DNA from: an uncultured Pseudomonadota bacterium
GTDB taxonomy: Bacteria > Pseudomonadota > Gammaproteobacteria > Burkholderiales > Methylophilaceae
NCBI GenBank assembly: GCA_903846555.1
Contig: CAINBI010000025.1
Span: 1 to 35,090, forward strand
DNA length: 35,090 bases
Direction: 5' to 3'
The position numbers and the translations under genes are program-made. The notes under the pieces were generated by a model, which was not told where the DNA came from, ran no database searches, and saw only the letters and a program-made list of their open reading frames with translations. This document shows, one piece after another, positions 9,598 through 18,854 of this stretch. The first letter of the stretch is position 1, and every line of letters starts with the position of its first letter.

Positions 9598-9676
9598 ATG
9601 GTGCAGCCAGTTCGTTGGAAAGGCGCGATTTTAACACACTTAACGACTATTTAATTTCACGCTTTCAATTATTAAT

Positions 9677-9704
9677 TTGACATTCTGATTTTATTCGCTA
9701 TAAT
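9677..9704 (+). promoter_or_regulatory. consensus sigma-70 promoter
   Basis: A perfect -35 TTGACA (9677-9682), a 16-base spacer and a perfect -10 TATAAT (9699-9704) predict a start near 9711. The nearest downstream gene on this strand begins at 10130, so the transcript would carry about 420 untranslated bases. It is the strongest promoter-like sequence I saw in the window. Confidence 0.8.
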
Positions 9705-9710
9705 GCGCAC

Positions 9711-10129
9711 TTCATTCGCAGCTTAGCGTTTTTTAGATGTGTTTAGTTTTAACAAATACGCTAATTTAAGTTGCTTGAATCATTGCCCTGACCCTTCTGT
9801 TGCTCGTGAAATTTTGAAGCAACTATTCAAAAAGTTAAATTTGCAAGTAATCGAATTTAATTTTTACTGGTTAGCGGCTGTGCCCGTGCGCTGGTAAAGA
9901 TTATATTAGCTTGTTTAAATAATGTTTAAAAAAATAAAGCCGTTAAATCAGCTTTGTGTCTTATTAAACTCAAACTAAACCAAATATTCTCTGCGTTTAT
10001 ATTGCTCTTGCTCACAAGCTCAACTAATCGCTTGTGTTCAAATGATATGCCCGTTTTTACTTAGCGCCCTTTTTGTTTGACTTATCTATTGGTTATCACT
10101 AATTGGTGATAACTCTGAAAGGGAATACT
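9711..10129 (+). other. long structured 5' leader of the RhlE gene
   Basis: These ~420 bases between the consensus promoter and the first helicase contain no convincing ORF. Several inverted repeats are visible: TTAGCGT/ACGCTAA near the 5' end, AGTTGCTT (9769-9776) with AAGCAACT (9817-9824), the competing GTTGCT (9799-9804) with AGCAAC (9818-9823), CACAAGC (10013-10019) with GCTTGTG (10030-10036), and GTTATCAC (10092-10099) with GTGATAAC (10106-10113). The last sits just before the ribosome site. Long leaders are common in cold-shock-controlled RNA helicase mRNAs. Whether this one is a regulatory leader, or hides a separate small RNA, cannot be decided from sequence. Confidence 0.5.
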
Positions 10130-11992
10130 TTGTCTTTTGAATCGTTAAATCTTGCTACTGAATTACTTCGGGCTATTGAAGAATCAGGCTACAACACTCC
10201 TACCGCCATCCAAGCGCAGGCCATTCCTGTTGTGACTGCTGGTCATGACCTGATGGCTTCCGCACAAACGGGTACAGGTAAAACTGCGGCATTTATGTTG
10301 CCAGCGTTAAACTTACTTGCTACACCACATGAATTAAAAAGTCGCGGTCCACGTATTTTGGTACTTGTACCAACCCGTGAACTTGCAACTCAAGTCAACG
10401 AAGCTGCACGTAAATACGGTAAATTCATCCGTGCGCGTACAGTAAGTATCGTGGGTGGCATGCCTTACCCACTACAAAACAAACTATTATCACAACCACT
10501 AGATATTTTAGTTGCAACGCCAGGCCGTCTATTGGATCACATGGAACGTGGTCGTATTGATCTTTCACGTTTACAAATGTTGATTTTAGATGAAGCGGAT
10601 CGTATGTTGGACATGGGCTTTTTGCCAGATGTTGAACGTATTTGTAGCCAGCTTTCTGCTGAACGTCAAACACTATTGTTCTCTGCAACATTAGATGGTG
10701 ACATTGCTCGCATTGCTAAACAAATCCTTAAAAACCCAAAAACTATTCAAGTGGCTGGCCAAAAAGAAAAACATGCCAACATTGAGCAACGTTTGCACTA
10801 TGTTGACGACATGACACATAAAAATAAATTGCTTGAGCATCTATTGATTGCTCCAGAAGTGAATCAAGTGATTATCTTTACTAGCACTAAACGTCATGCA
10901 GATTTATTAGCTGAAGATTTATACGCAGCTGGTCACAGAACGGCTGCTTTACATGGCGACATGACTCAAGGTGCGCGTAACCGTACATTGACTAAATTGC
11001 GTCAAGGTGAAGTTAAAGTATTAGTGGCCACTGATGTTGCTGCGCGTGGTATTGATGTGCTAGGTATTAGCCATGTAATCAACTATGACTTGCCAAAATT
11101 TGCTGAAGATTATGTGCATCGTATTGGTCGTACTGGCCGTGCAGGTAACACTGGTATTGCGATTTCTTTTGCATCAAATATGGATCGTCATATCTTACGT
11201 AAAATTGAACAGTTCACTGGCAACCGTATGGAACCAGGTGTTGTTGAAGGCTTTGAGCCTAAACGTGCCATGAAAATGGATGGTCCAGGTAATGGCCGTG
11301 GTGATCGTGGTGATATTCGCCGTGACGCGCATAAACCAGGTGGTCGCGGTGGCTTTAAACCACGCGATGACCGTGGCGGCTTTAATGACCGTGGTCCACG
11401 TACTGAAAGCCGTGGCGATACTCGCCCTAGCTTTAGTCGTGACGCTGGTGACAGTCGTGGCGAAAGCCGTGGTAACCGTGAATCAGCACCGCGTGAATCA
11501 AATGGCAACTCTGCTGGTTATGCTGGTCGCTCTGATTCAAATCGCTCAGAAAGACCTTCTAGCGACCGTTCGCGCAGTTTTGGTGACCGTAATGCTGGTG
11601 GAGATCGCTCAAATAGCGACCGTAGCCGAAGCGATCGTCCAAGTGGCGACCGTTCAGCAGCGCCTAACCGTAGCTTTGGTGATAGCGTAGCTTTTGGCAA
11701 AAAACCTTTCCCTCGTGATGGCGTTAGCGCTCCTCGTGGTGACAGTAATCGTGGCGATAGCCGTGGTGACAATCGCGGGAACCGTCCAGATGCACCTCGT
11801 GGCGACAACCGTGTTTTAGGTCAACGTTACGAAAGTCGTTCTGATGCACCGCGTGGCGATCGCTCAACTGCGCCAGCACGTCGTGATAGCAATGACAGCC
11901 GTCCTGCTGCTCGTCCTAGCACTGATACACGTAGCTTTGGTAATGCAAACGCTGGTAGCGGTGCACCTCGCCGCCCACGTAGTTTTGCTTAA
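10130..11992 (+). CDS. rhlE: DEAD-box RNA helicase, RhlE type, with long RGD/RGG-rich tail
   Basis: This ATP-dependent RNA helicase acts in RNA decay, ribosome assembly or cold adaptation. The core (residues 1-370) has the Q motif (TPTAIQAQ), AQTGTGKT (45-52), PTRELA (81-86), TPGRLLD, DEAD (154-157), SAT (185-187), ATDVAARGID and HRIGRTGR (330-337). From about residue 385 to 620 comes a low-complexity tail rich in Gly, Arg, Asp, Ser and Asn, with recurring RGD, SRGDSRG and DRS units. I start it at TTG 10130: the ribosome site AAAGGGA lies 5 bases before, and the product begins MSFESLNLA like other RhlE proteins. The frame extends to a TTG at 10103, but that codon sits in a hairpin loop. Confidence 0.93.
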   Translation: MSFESLNLATELLRAIEESGYNTPTAIQAQAIPVVTAGHDLMASAQTGTGKTAAFMLPALNLLATPHELKSRGPRILVLVPTRELATQVNEAARKYGKFIRARTVSIVGGMPYPLQNKLLSQPLDILVATPGRLLDHMERGRIDLSRLQMLILDEADRMLDMGFLPDVERICSQLSAERQTLLFSATLDGDIARIAKQILKNPKTIQVAGQKEKHANIEQRLHYVDDMTHKNKLLEHLLIAPEVNQVIIFTSTKRHADLLAEDLYAAGHRTAALHGDMTQGARNRTLTKLRQGEVKVLVATDVAARGIDVLGISHVINYDLPKFAEDYVHRIGRTGRAGNTGIAISFASNMDRHILRKIEQFTGNRMEPGVVEGFEPKRAMKMDGPGNGRGDRGDIRRDAHKPGGRGGFKPRDDRGGFNDRGPRTESRGDTRPSFSRDAGDSRGESRGNRESAPRESNGNSAGYAGRSDSNRSERPSSDRSRSFGDRNAGGDRSNSDRSRSDRPSGDRSAAPNRSFGDSVAFGKKPFPRDGVSAPRGDSNRGDSRGDNRGNRPDAPRGDNRVLGQRYESRSDAPRGDRSTAPARRDSNDSRPAARPSTDTRSFGNANAGSGAPRRPRSFA

Positions 11993-12043
11993 TTCAATTT
12001 ATTGCGTTAATTTACTGAATCAATTTATATAGTGCCCAACAAC

Positions 12044-13450
12044 ATGACAGAAATAGTAAATTTTGACAGTTTAGGTTTAGCGCCCGAGTTACTAAAAGCG
12101 CTAACCGATTCTGGTTACACCACGCCCACGCCAATTCAAGCACAGGCAATCCCTGTGGCCTTGGCTGGGGGTGATTTAATGGCAGGCGCGCAAACTGGCA
12201 CAGGTAAAACTGCGGCATTTGCGTTGCCCTTGCTACAAAAATTACTACCGTTTGCCAACAGTGGTGCTTCACCTGCAAAACATCCAGTTCGTGCGTTGAT
12301 TTTAACGCCTACGCGCGAACTGGCCATTCAGGTAGAAGAAAGTGTACGTGCTTATGCAAAACATACGCCACTACGCTCACTAGTGGTTTATGGCGGTGTT
12401 GATATTAGAACGCAAACACCGCATTTAAAAACGGGTATTGAAGTTTTGGTCGCCACACCTGGTAGGTTATTGGACCACATTGAACAAAAAACAGTACAGC
12501 TTAATCAAGTGCAAATGTTGGTGCTAGATGAAGCGGATAGAATGTTGGACATGGGCTTTATGCCTGATTTGAAAAGAATTTTGGCGCTGCTACCTAAGCA
12601 ACGTCAAAATTTAATGTTTTCAGCGACATTTTCGAATGATATTAAAAAATTAGCCGATGACTTTTTAACCAAGCCACAGTTAATCGAAGTTGCGCGTAGC
12701 AATGCTACCAACGATAACGTGACGCAAAAAATGTATTCAGTCGCACAAAGCGATAAAGAAGCCCTACTGATACAACTGCTCAAAGCACCAGATGCAAAAC
12801 AGGTGATTATATTCACCAAAACCAAGATTACCGCCAACCGCTTAAGCCGTAGCTTAGAGCGTGAAGGCCTTGTCGCCGATGCGATTCACGGAGACAAAAC
12901 TCAACAAGAACGTATTAAAGCCTTAGATGCTTTTAAAGCAGGTACGATTACCGCACTTGTGGCCACTGATGTAGCTGCGCGTGGTTTGGATATTAGCGAA
13001 TTGCCGATGGTGATTAACTATGAGATTCCTAGTGCGCCAGAAGATTACGTGCATAGAATTGGCCGTACCGGCCGTGCTGGTGCGTCAGGTATTGCGATTT
13101 CATTCGTAAGCCCTGAAGAAGAAAAATACATGGTTGAAATTGAAAAGCTAATTAAGCGCGAAATCACCAAAGAAATTATTGTCATTGAAAAACCAGTCGC
13201 TAGAGCGCGAACCAGTTCAACCTCAAGCACGACGTCAAGTAAAGCTAACCGACATAAATCTAGTAGCAGCACGTCACACCAAGAGGCTTCGGCGACTAAA
13301 CGCATGCCTACTAAAAAGAAATTTAACGACCCTTGGTTTGATAAGCCTTACGAAGCCGTGGTTGCTCAGCAACATGCAAGCGCTCGATCACCCTCTATTA
13401 GAAAAGCTCCAGTAGCTGCATTACTAGGTGGATTAATACCAACTAAATAA
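12044..13450 (+). CDS. rhlE: second DEAD-box RNA helicase, RhlE type
   Basis: This is a paralogue of the upstream gene, 51 bp further on and probably on the same transcript. It carries AQTGTGKT (49-56), PTRELA, TPGRLLDH, LDEADRMLDMGF (DEAD at 162-165), FSAT, ATDVAARGLD and HRIGRTGRAG, so the full helicase core is intact. The tail is much shorter (about 80 residues), Ser/Thr/Lys-rich (SSTSSTTSSKANRHKSSSS) and basic at the end, unlike the RGD-rich tail of its neighbour. I used the ATG at 12044 (468 aa). A GTG at 12032 is also possible and neither has a strong ribosome site. The function is inferred to be RNA remodelling, with partners unknown. Confidence 0.93.
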   Translation: MTEIVNFDSLGLAPELLKALTDSGYTTPTPIQAQAIPVALAGGDLMAGAQTGTGKTAAFALPLLQKLLPFANSGASPAKHPVRALILTPTRELAIQVEESVRAYAKHTPLRSLVVYGGVDIRTQTPHLKTGIEVLVATPGRLLDHIEQKTVQLNQVQMLVLDEADRMLDMGFMPDLKRILALLPKQRQNLMFSATFSNDIKKLADDFLTKPQLIEVARSNATNDNVTQKMYSVAQSDKEALLIQLLKAPDAKQVIIFTKTKITANRLSRSLEREGLVADAIHGDKTQQERIKALDAFKAGTITALVATDVAARGLDISELPMVINYEIPSAPEDYVHRIGRTGRAGASGIAISFVSPEEEKYMVEIEKLIKREITKEIIVIEKPVARARTSSTSSTTSSKANRHKSSSSTSHQEASATKRMPTKKKFNDPWFDKPYEAVVAQQHASARSPSIRKAPVAALLGGLIPTK

Positions 13451-13484
13451 ATGCGTTAATCTAATTCATTGCAGTTAAAAATAT

Positions 13485-13512
13485 AAAAGGGTTAGCTTGC
13501 GCTAACCCTTTT
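13485..13512. terminator. bidirectional rho-independent terminator
   Basis: A perfect 12-bp stem AAAAGGGTTAGC/GCTAACCCTTTT with a TTGC tetraloop lies between the convergent second helicase (+) and fliK (-). A-rich and T-rich ends allow termination in either direction. Confidence 0.92.
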
Positions 13513-13546
13513 GCACATTCTAGCTAATCACGTCTTTAACACATCA

Positions 13547-14899
13547 TTAGGCAAAAGTATCAACCAAGCCATTGCTTACTCGCTCTAGGCTGCGACTGCT
13601 TTTTTCAGTCACTGGGGCAGATGCGCTGCCATTGGTCGCTGAAGCGACTACCTGTTGCTGCACAGCCTGTTGGAACGGCTGTTTTGATTGCTCACCAGAA
13701 CTTACATTAACCTGCCCCAGCTGAATGCCAGACGCGTTCATTTTATCGCGCAAATTCGACATACCGTCTTCCAGTGCCTGCCTTACTTCTGGATTATCCG
13801 AAATAAAAGTAGTATTCGCTTGGTCATTATGCACATGAATCACCACTTGCAGTGGGCCTAAATCTGGCGGATTTAACGTCAGCGTCGCAGATTGTTCGCC
13901 TGCACCTACCATCCACACCACTTTTTGGCTAATGGCTTGATCCCAACCTGTTTTACCTGGGTAAACATTAATGCTATTGGCACTGCCTAGCTGCTGCGCT
14001 GTTGTAGCAACATTGATTTGAGCCGCTGGTTGATAAATAGCAGACATGCTAATTTCTTTCATTGCGGAATTTTTACCCGTTATTTCTTTTGCATCACCCT
14101 CTTTAATCGCACTGAGTAATAACTTTGCATTTACAGATTCATCACCTAAGGCTTGTTTAGCTACGCCTGGCAACATTGCCTCTAGCCAGCTATCTTGCTC
14201 TGGTTGCATTTTTGCATCAGGTACATCATGCTCAACTGAAGCAGATGCATTGGTCACTTTACCCTGCTGTAAAGCCTGACCTAACACTACGTCAAGATTG
14301 CGCTGTGCCGGTTTACCGTCTTTAACTTCAAAAGTAGTCGTCTGTGTATTCACCAGTGGAATGACGTTGACTGCAAGCGCTAATGGTGTAACCACCCAAT
14401 CAATGGGATTAGCATCTACTTTACTCACAACTTCCTCGGCAGATTTAGTATCAGTAGCTTTAGTATCAGTATCTTTAACCAACAACTCTTTAACATCAAG
14501 ATTTACTTGGCCTAGATCAGCAATGTTCAGATTTATTACGGAATTAATGATTGAATTGGCATCGACATTTACATTTTTCGCATTGGCCTTTTTAATATCA
14601 GCCGTTGAGTCAGCATAATTTATGACCTTCGGCAGGGCCTCAACCGCTTCTGGCTTAGCATCAGTGTTATTAACCTTTTCTGCTGCCTTTTCGTCAGCTT
14701 GTTTAGCTACAACTGGCTTAGATTCCGCCTGATTTTCTGGCGCTTGTTGCACTTGTACTTGCTTATTTAACATTTGTTGAAATGGCGAGTTAACCTCAGC
14801 AGAACCAGTATGATCAGTGCTCGAATTTGTTTTATTCGCGCTGTCTGACATCTTTTTAAGGGGTGTACTTTGCATTGTTTGTAATGTTAAATTTTGCAT
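13547..14899 (-). CDS. fliK: flagellar hook-length control protein FliK
   Basis: FliK is the secreted molecular ruler that sets hook length and flips FlhB to late-substrate export. The Ala/Gln/Lys-rich N-terminal two thirds is of low conservation. The C-terminal Flg_hook domain (about 337-405) is clear, with TLNPPDLGPLQVVIHVH and the following helix NPEVRQALEDGMSNLRDKM. The frame opens at ATG 14908, but AGGAG touches that codon directly. The in-frame ATG at 14899 has the same AGGAG 9 bases upstream and is the likelier start (450 aa). It is the last gene of fliF-G-H-I-J-K. A second FliK-like gene lies at 21531. Confidence 0.92.
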   Translation of the reverse strand: MQNLTLQTMQSTPLKKMSDSANKTNSSTDHTGSAEVNSPFQQMLNKQVQVQQAPENQAESKPVVAKQADEKAAEKVNNTDAKPEAVEALPKVINYADSTADIKKANAKNVNVDANSIINSVINLNIADLGQVNLDVKELLVKDTDTKATDTKSAEEVVSKVDANPIDWVVTPLALAVNVIPLVNTQTTTFEVKDGKPAQRNLDVVLGQALQQGKVTNASASVEHDVPDAKMQPEQDSWLEAMLPGVAKQALGDESVNAKLLLSAIKEGDAKEITGKNSAMKEISMSAIYQPAAQINVATTAQQLGSANSINVYPGKTGWDQAISQKVVWMVGAGEQSATLTLNPPDLGPLQVVIHVHNDQANTTFISDNPEVRQALEDGMSNLRDKMNASGIQLGQVNVSSGEQSKQPFQQAVQQQVVASATNGSASAPVTEKSSRSLERVSNGLVDTFA

Positions 14900-14979
14900 G
14901 ATGCTCATCTCCTAGTGCTAAATACTGCTAATTCAAAGGCGTTAAATCAATATATATGTTTTTAAAAACGGCTTATTCT

Positions 14980-15429
14980 CTAGGCATGCTTAGTTCTGCT
15001 GATACGCATAGCCAATTCATCCATCATTTTCTGGTCTCTCTTATGCTCAACTTTCTGCTCACGCTTGTCAGAACGTTGTGACAAAACATCGTAAGATAGT
15101 TTTTTGCGTTGGCTTTCCTGCCAAAGCTGCCGCTGTATAGTCACTTGCTGCTTGGTCATTGCTACCACATCACTTTGCCCGTTAATGGCCTGATCTAACT
15201 TCTTGAAAAAACTCTGAAAGTTTTGGTAGGCCTCAGCGCCCATGCCTGCTTCTAAAATTTTATTAAGGTTCTTAACGTAATCCTGCCGATACTCAATCAG
15301 TAAGGCCTGCTTACTTTCCGCTTCAGTGACGGCCTTCATGGTGCGCGCTAAGGCTTCTGCCGCAAGATCAACCTCTTTAACGGTAATCTCTTTTAACATG
15401 TTCAAAACATTACTTGATTGAGTTGCCAT
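14980..15429 (-). CDS. fliJ: flagellar export protein FliJ
   Basis: FliJ is the small coiled-coil stalk of the flagellar type III ATPase. It sits in the FliI hexamer pore and links it to FlhA. The 149 aa are almost wholly helical and charged, with the family pattern of an N-terminal helix (AAEALARTMKAV), a middle QSFFKKLDQAI segment and a lysine/arginine/glutamate-rich C-terminal helix (QRSDKREQKVEHKRDQKMMDE). GGAGG precedes the ATG at good distance. It is separated from fliI by an unusually wide 206-bp gap that holds a strong hairpin. Confidence 0.9.
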   Translation of the reverse strand: MATQSSNVLNMLKEITVKEVDLAAEALARTMKAVTEAESKQALLIEYRQDYVKNLNKILEAGMGAEAYQNFQSFFKKLDQAINGQSDVVAMTKQQVTIQRQLWQESQRKKLSYDVLSQRSDKREQKVEHKRDQKMMDELAMRISRTKHA

Positions 15430-15523
15430 AGTGCCTCCAATGTTCTATTTTTCTATTTCGGTAGCGCCCAGTTCACGGTGAAAATCAATGGTGAAATAAG
15501 GCTAAAAACCACTTAAACCCATC

Positions 15524-15576
15524 AAAACACCTGCCCTAGAGAGCCCGTCCCTATTGCCTCGCAGGGCAGGTGTTTT
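15524..15576. terminator. hairpin between fliI and fliJ (possible attenuator)
   Basis: A perfect 14-bp inverted repeat (15524-15537 and 15563-15576; AAAACACCTGCCCT and its complement) encloses a 25-base loop. The T-tract on either strand is only the four bases in the stem end, so termination may be partial. Its position inside the fliF-to-fliK gene string, after fliI, suggests it lowers expression of fliJ and fliK or protects the upstream mRNA end. Confidence 0.55.
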
Positions 15577-15635
15577 AATGCTTTAAGCTTAATTTAAAGA
15601 TATTTTTAACGTCATCTTAGTCAATTCAGCAACAA

Positions 15636-17186
15636 TTAAAGCGCGAGACCTTCAAGCACATAAGCCAGATGATTCAAACTATCATCCACCCCAGCCTGCT
15701 CTGAAATATCCTGCTGTAAAAAAGCATCTATATTGTCGTGTCGTGCAATCGCCTGATCCAGCACCGCATCACTGCCCGCTTCATAAGCCCCGACATTAAT
15801 TAAATCGATACTACGCGAATAGCGTGAATTAAGTTGTTTGAGCTTACGTGCAAGTTTTTGATGCTCTGGACTGGTAATGTTATGCATGGCACGACTGATA
15901 GACTGCTCAATATCAATCGCAGGATAATGGCCGCTCTCAGCCAGACTACGGCTTAATACGATATGTCCATCCAAAATAGCGCGTGCCGCATCGGCAATTG
16001 GATCCTGTTGATCGTCACCCTCTGTCAGCACTGTATAAAAAGCCGTAATTGATCCTTCACCGCGCCTGCCGTTACCTACCCGCTCTACCAGCGCTGGCAG
16101 TTTAGCAAATACAGATGGCGGATAGCCTTTAGTCGCAGGCGGCTCGCCAATCGCCAGTGCAATTTCACGTTGTGCCATCGCATAGCGTGTTAAAGAATCC
16201 ATAATCAGCAATACATTTTTACCTTCATCACGAAAGCTTTCGGCAATAGCCGTTGCATAATTAGCGCCTTGCAAACGCATTAACGCTGCGGCATCGGCTG
16301 GCGCGGCAACCACTACAGAACGCGCCAAACCTTCTGGGCCTAAAATTTGCTCGATAAACTCTTTAACTTCTCGGCCACGCTCACCAATCAGGCCAACCAC
16401 AATGACATCAGCTGTGGTGTAGCGTGCCATCATGCCGAGCAGCACACTTTTACCAACGCCAGAACCTGCAAACAGACCCATGCGTTGACCGCGCCCAACC
16501 GTCAGCATACTATTGATTGCGCGCACACCTACATCAAGAATTTCCTCGATTGGTGCTCGCATAAGTGGGTTCATCGGTCGCGAATTTAAGGGTGCGCTTT
16601 GTGTGGCATCGATCTTACCTAAATCATCCAATGGATTTCCTGCGCCATCAACTACACGACCAAGCAATGCTGCACCAACAGGTAAATGCCGCGCACGATC
16701 TGTACCGCGTCGGCGCGGAGGTTGGCCATGATTTGGCTTAGGCAGGGCATCTGCCACATCTAAGGCAAATACTTTAGCGCCAGGCATTACGCCTTCGACG
16801 CCACTTTGCGGCATTAGCAATAATCGCTCGCTATCAAAACCCACCACTTCAGCCTCAACGCGTCGACCATCGCCTAGCGGCACATAGCAAGCACTGCCGA
16901 TCGGTAACTTAATACCAGTGGCCTCCATTACTAGACCAGTTAATTTAGTAATGCGTCCTGCAATCTCAAGCGGTTCTACTAAGCGTAAAATCTCTTTACA
17001 GTCGCGAATGTGATCATGCCAGCGTTGTTGATGTAGGTTTTTTTTATCTGATTTTGGTAGATCTATGCCTGTTATTTCTGGCTCCGATATCACTGGCCCT
17101 AATACGTCAGATTCTGGCGTTTCAAGCACAGGCAATTCAACTCCTTGCCGCTCAAGATCAAGTTGATTCAAGCCAGCCTGACTCAT
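15636..17186 (-). CDS. fliI: flagellum-specific ATPase FliI
   Basis: FliI is the F1-beta-like hexameric ATPase of flagellar protein export. The P-loop AGSGVGKS is at about residues 240-247, [10 protein letters not shown] and the Walker B strand [12 protein letters not shown] follow, and the C-terminal ALVERVGNG and [11 protein letters not shown] blocks are typical. At 516 aa it is longer than most FliI. The extra length is a poorly conserved N-terminal ~55 residues and a basic insert around [15 protein letters not shown] start at ATG 17186, which overlaps the fliH stop as ATGA. The frame also allows a TTG at 17198. Confidence 0.95.
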   Translation of the reverse strand: MSQAGLNQLDLERQGVELPVLETPESDVLGPVISEPEITGIDLPKSDKKNLHQQRWHDHIRDCKEILRLVEPLEIAGRITKLTGLVMEATGIKLPIGSACYVPLGDGRRVEAEVVGFDSERLLLMPQSGVEGVMPGAKVFALDVADALPKPNHGQPPRRRGTDRARHLPVGAALLGRVVDGAGNPLDDLGKIDATQSAPLNSRPMNPLMRAPIEEILDVGVRAINSMLTVGRGQRMGLFAGSGVGKSVLLGMMARYTTADVIVVGLIGERGREVKEFIEQILGPEGLARSVVVAAPADAAALMRLQGANYATAIAESFRDEGKNVLLIMDSLTRYAMAQREIALAIGEPPATKGYPPSVFAKLPALVERVGNGRRGEGSITAFYTVLTEGDDQQDPIADAARAILDGHIVLSRSLAESGHYPAIDIEQSISRAMHNITSPEHQKLARKLKQLNSRYSRSIDLINVGAYEAGSDAVLDQAIARHDNIDAFLQQDISEQAGVDDSLNHLAYVLEGLAL

Positions 17187-17839
17187 GGCAATAGCCAATG
17201 GTTATTTTGTGCTAAAGCATCGCTGATTCTTTTCCAGCGCACCTCGTTGGTTGCATCAATCTGATTAGCACCTGTTTCAACTAAACAGCCACCACGTTCT
17301 ATATTATGGTCTTCTTGAATATGCCAATGTTGGCTGGCAATCTCTTCAGCTAAGTAATCACGCAATATCTGTGCATCTTCATGATGCACCAAAATTCTGG
17401 CTGGTTTCTGCACATACGGCAGGTAATGAATCGCATCCATCACCACTGGCAAAACAACGCTATTGTCTATGTTCAGCTTGACTTTAAGCATGGCTTTTGC
17501 AATTTCCAGCGCTAATGAAAGTGCATCATCAGCAATCTGCTCGTCTGACTGCTCCAGCGCATGACTGAACGAATCCATCAGCTTTAGAAATGCTAACTTG
17601 TCTGTTTGCGCATATTGCCGAGCTTTGTCCATACCAACCGAAAAGCCTTCTTGCATACCTTTTGCAAAGGCTTCTTTGCGTACACCTTCAAAAATTTCGG
17701 CAATCTTATCCGTTGAAACTGATTCCTCTTTTTTCTTAGCCTTGTTTACATTAGCCATAGAAAGACCGTCAGAAAATGAAGACATCTCCCATCTCTCATA
17801 GGCTGTTTGCTGCTCTTTTGGAATGAGCACACTACTCAT
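17183..17839 (-). CDS. fliH: flagellar assembly protein FliH
   Basis: FliH is a dimeric regulator that holds FliI in check and anchors it to the C-ring through FliN. The 218 aa have a short N-terminal region with a conserved-type aromatic segment (YERWEMSSF), a central GxxxG-repeat helix ([15 protein letters not shown], about 59-73), and a C-terminal vacuolar-ATPase-E-like domain ending [20 protein letters not shown]. It starts 11 bases after fliG and overlaps fliI by 4 bases, consistent with coupled translation. Confidence 0.92.
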   Translation of the reverse strand: MSSVLIPKEQQTAYERWEMSSFSDGLSMANVNKAKKKEESVSTDKIAEIFEGVRKEAFAKGMQEGFSVGMDKARQYAQTDKLAFLKLMDSFSHALEQSDEQIADDALSLALEIAKAMLKVKLNIDNSVVLPVVMDAIHYLPYVQKPARILVHHEDAQILRDYLAEEIASQHWHIQEDHNIERGGCLVETGANQIDATNEVRWKRISDALAQNNHWLLP

Positions 17840-17850
17840 GTTGGATACAT

Positions 17851-18849
17851 TTATACATATTGATCATCGCTACCTTTGCCAGCAAGCTGAATCTGACCTT
17901 CATCAGACAACCTACGTACAATTTGTAGAATTTGTTTTTGCTGAGCCTCAACTTCAGAAAGTTTGACTGGGCCTTTAGACTCTAAATCTTCTTTCATCAT
18001 TTCCGCTGCACGAGAAGACATATTTTTGAATATTTTTTCGCGCATTTCTTCGGTAGTACCTTTTAGCGCCACTATCAACATTTCAGATTGAACTTCACGC
18101 AGAATGACCTGTATGCCTTTATCGTCAATATCAATAATGTTATCGAATACAAACATTTCATCCATGATTTTTTGCGCCATATCATCATCGTAGCTTTTAA
18201 GACCCTCCATGATAATGGCCTCATTATCACCGCTCATAAAGTTCATGATATTAGCCGCCACTTTAACGCCGCCCATCGTTTGTTTTTTTAGATTATCATT
18301 ACCAGTCAGCAACTTAGTCATCACGTCATTTAATTCACGCAAGGCTATAGGTTTAACACCATCAAGTGTTGCAATACGCAGCATCACATCTTGACGCAAA
18401 CGATCAGGAAAATAACCAATAATCTCTGAGGCTTGGTCTGGCTCTAAATGCACCAGTATGGTTGCAATAATTTGCGGATGCTCGTTCTTAATAAATTCAG
18501 AAACGGTAGGTGCATCCATCCATTTAAGGCTCTCAATACCACTGGCATCGCGTGATTGCAAAATGCGGTTAAGTAAACCGGAAGCTTTATCTTCACCTAG
18601 TGCTTTGGTTAAAACTGAACGAATATATTCATCAGAATCTAAGCCAAAATCACTACTTAGTTCTGCCTCAGTTAAAAACTCACCAACAACGGTTTCCACT
18701 TGTTCACGACCAACAGATTTCAACGTTGCCATAGCTGAGCCCAGTTTTTGCACTTCTTTCGGGCTAAGAAACTTCATCACTTCGGCCGCCTCATCGGCAC
18801 CCAGTGCAAGCATCAAAATAGCACTTCTCATTACACCGGCTTCACTCAT
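17851..18849 (-). CDS. fliG: flagellar motor switch protein FliG
   Basis: FliG is the rotor protein of the C-ring that contacts MotA and FliF and generates torque. It is 332 aa, the usual length. The EHPQ motif is at 123-126 (KNEHPQIIATILVHLEP), and the middle-to-C linker follows MGGVKVAANIMNFM. The charged torque helix KIFKNMSSRAAEMMKEDLE keeps Arg280 and the acidic pair Glu287/Asp288, with Lys263 upstream, in line with the E. coli torque residues. It begins 5 bases after fliF ends. Confidence 0.96.
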   Translation of the reverse strand: MSEAGVMRSAILMLALGADEAAEVMKFLSPKEVQKLGSAMATLKSVGREQVETVVGEFLTEAELSSDFGLDSDEYIRSVLTKALGEDKASGLLNRILQSRDASGIESLKWMDAPTVSEFIKNEHPQIIATILVHLEPDQASEIIGYFPDRLRQDVMLRIATLDGVKPIALRELNDVMTKLLTGNDNLKKQTMGGVKVAANIMNFMSGDNEAIIMEGLKSYDDDMAQKIMDEMFVFDNIIDIDDKGIQVILREVQSEMLIVALKGTTEEMREKIFKNMSSRAAEMMKEDLESKGPVKLSEVEAQQKQILQIVRRLSDEGQIQLAGKGSDDQYV

Positions 18850-18854
18850 TTGGG

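Noticed and set aside
9711-10129. Leader region as 6S RNA, tmRNA or a tRNA
   Set aside because: I looked for the long bulged rod of 6S, the tRNA-like ends of tmRNA and cloverleaf arms, and found none.
11188-11808. Long antisense frames opposite the RhlE tail
   Set aside because: They arise from the repetitive Arg/Gly/Asp codons of the tail, which lack stops on the other strand. Their products are low-complexity Arg/Pro/Ser text.
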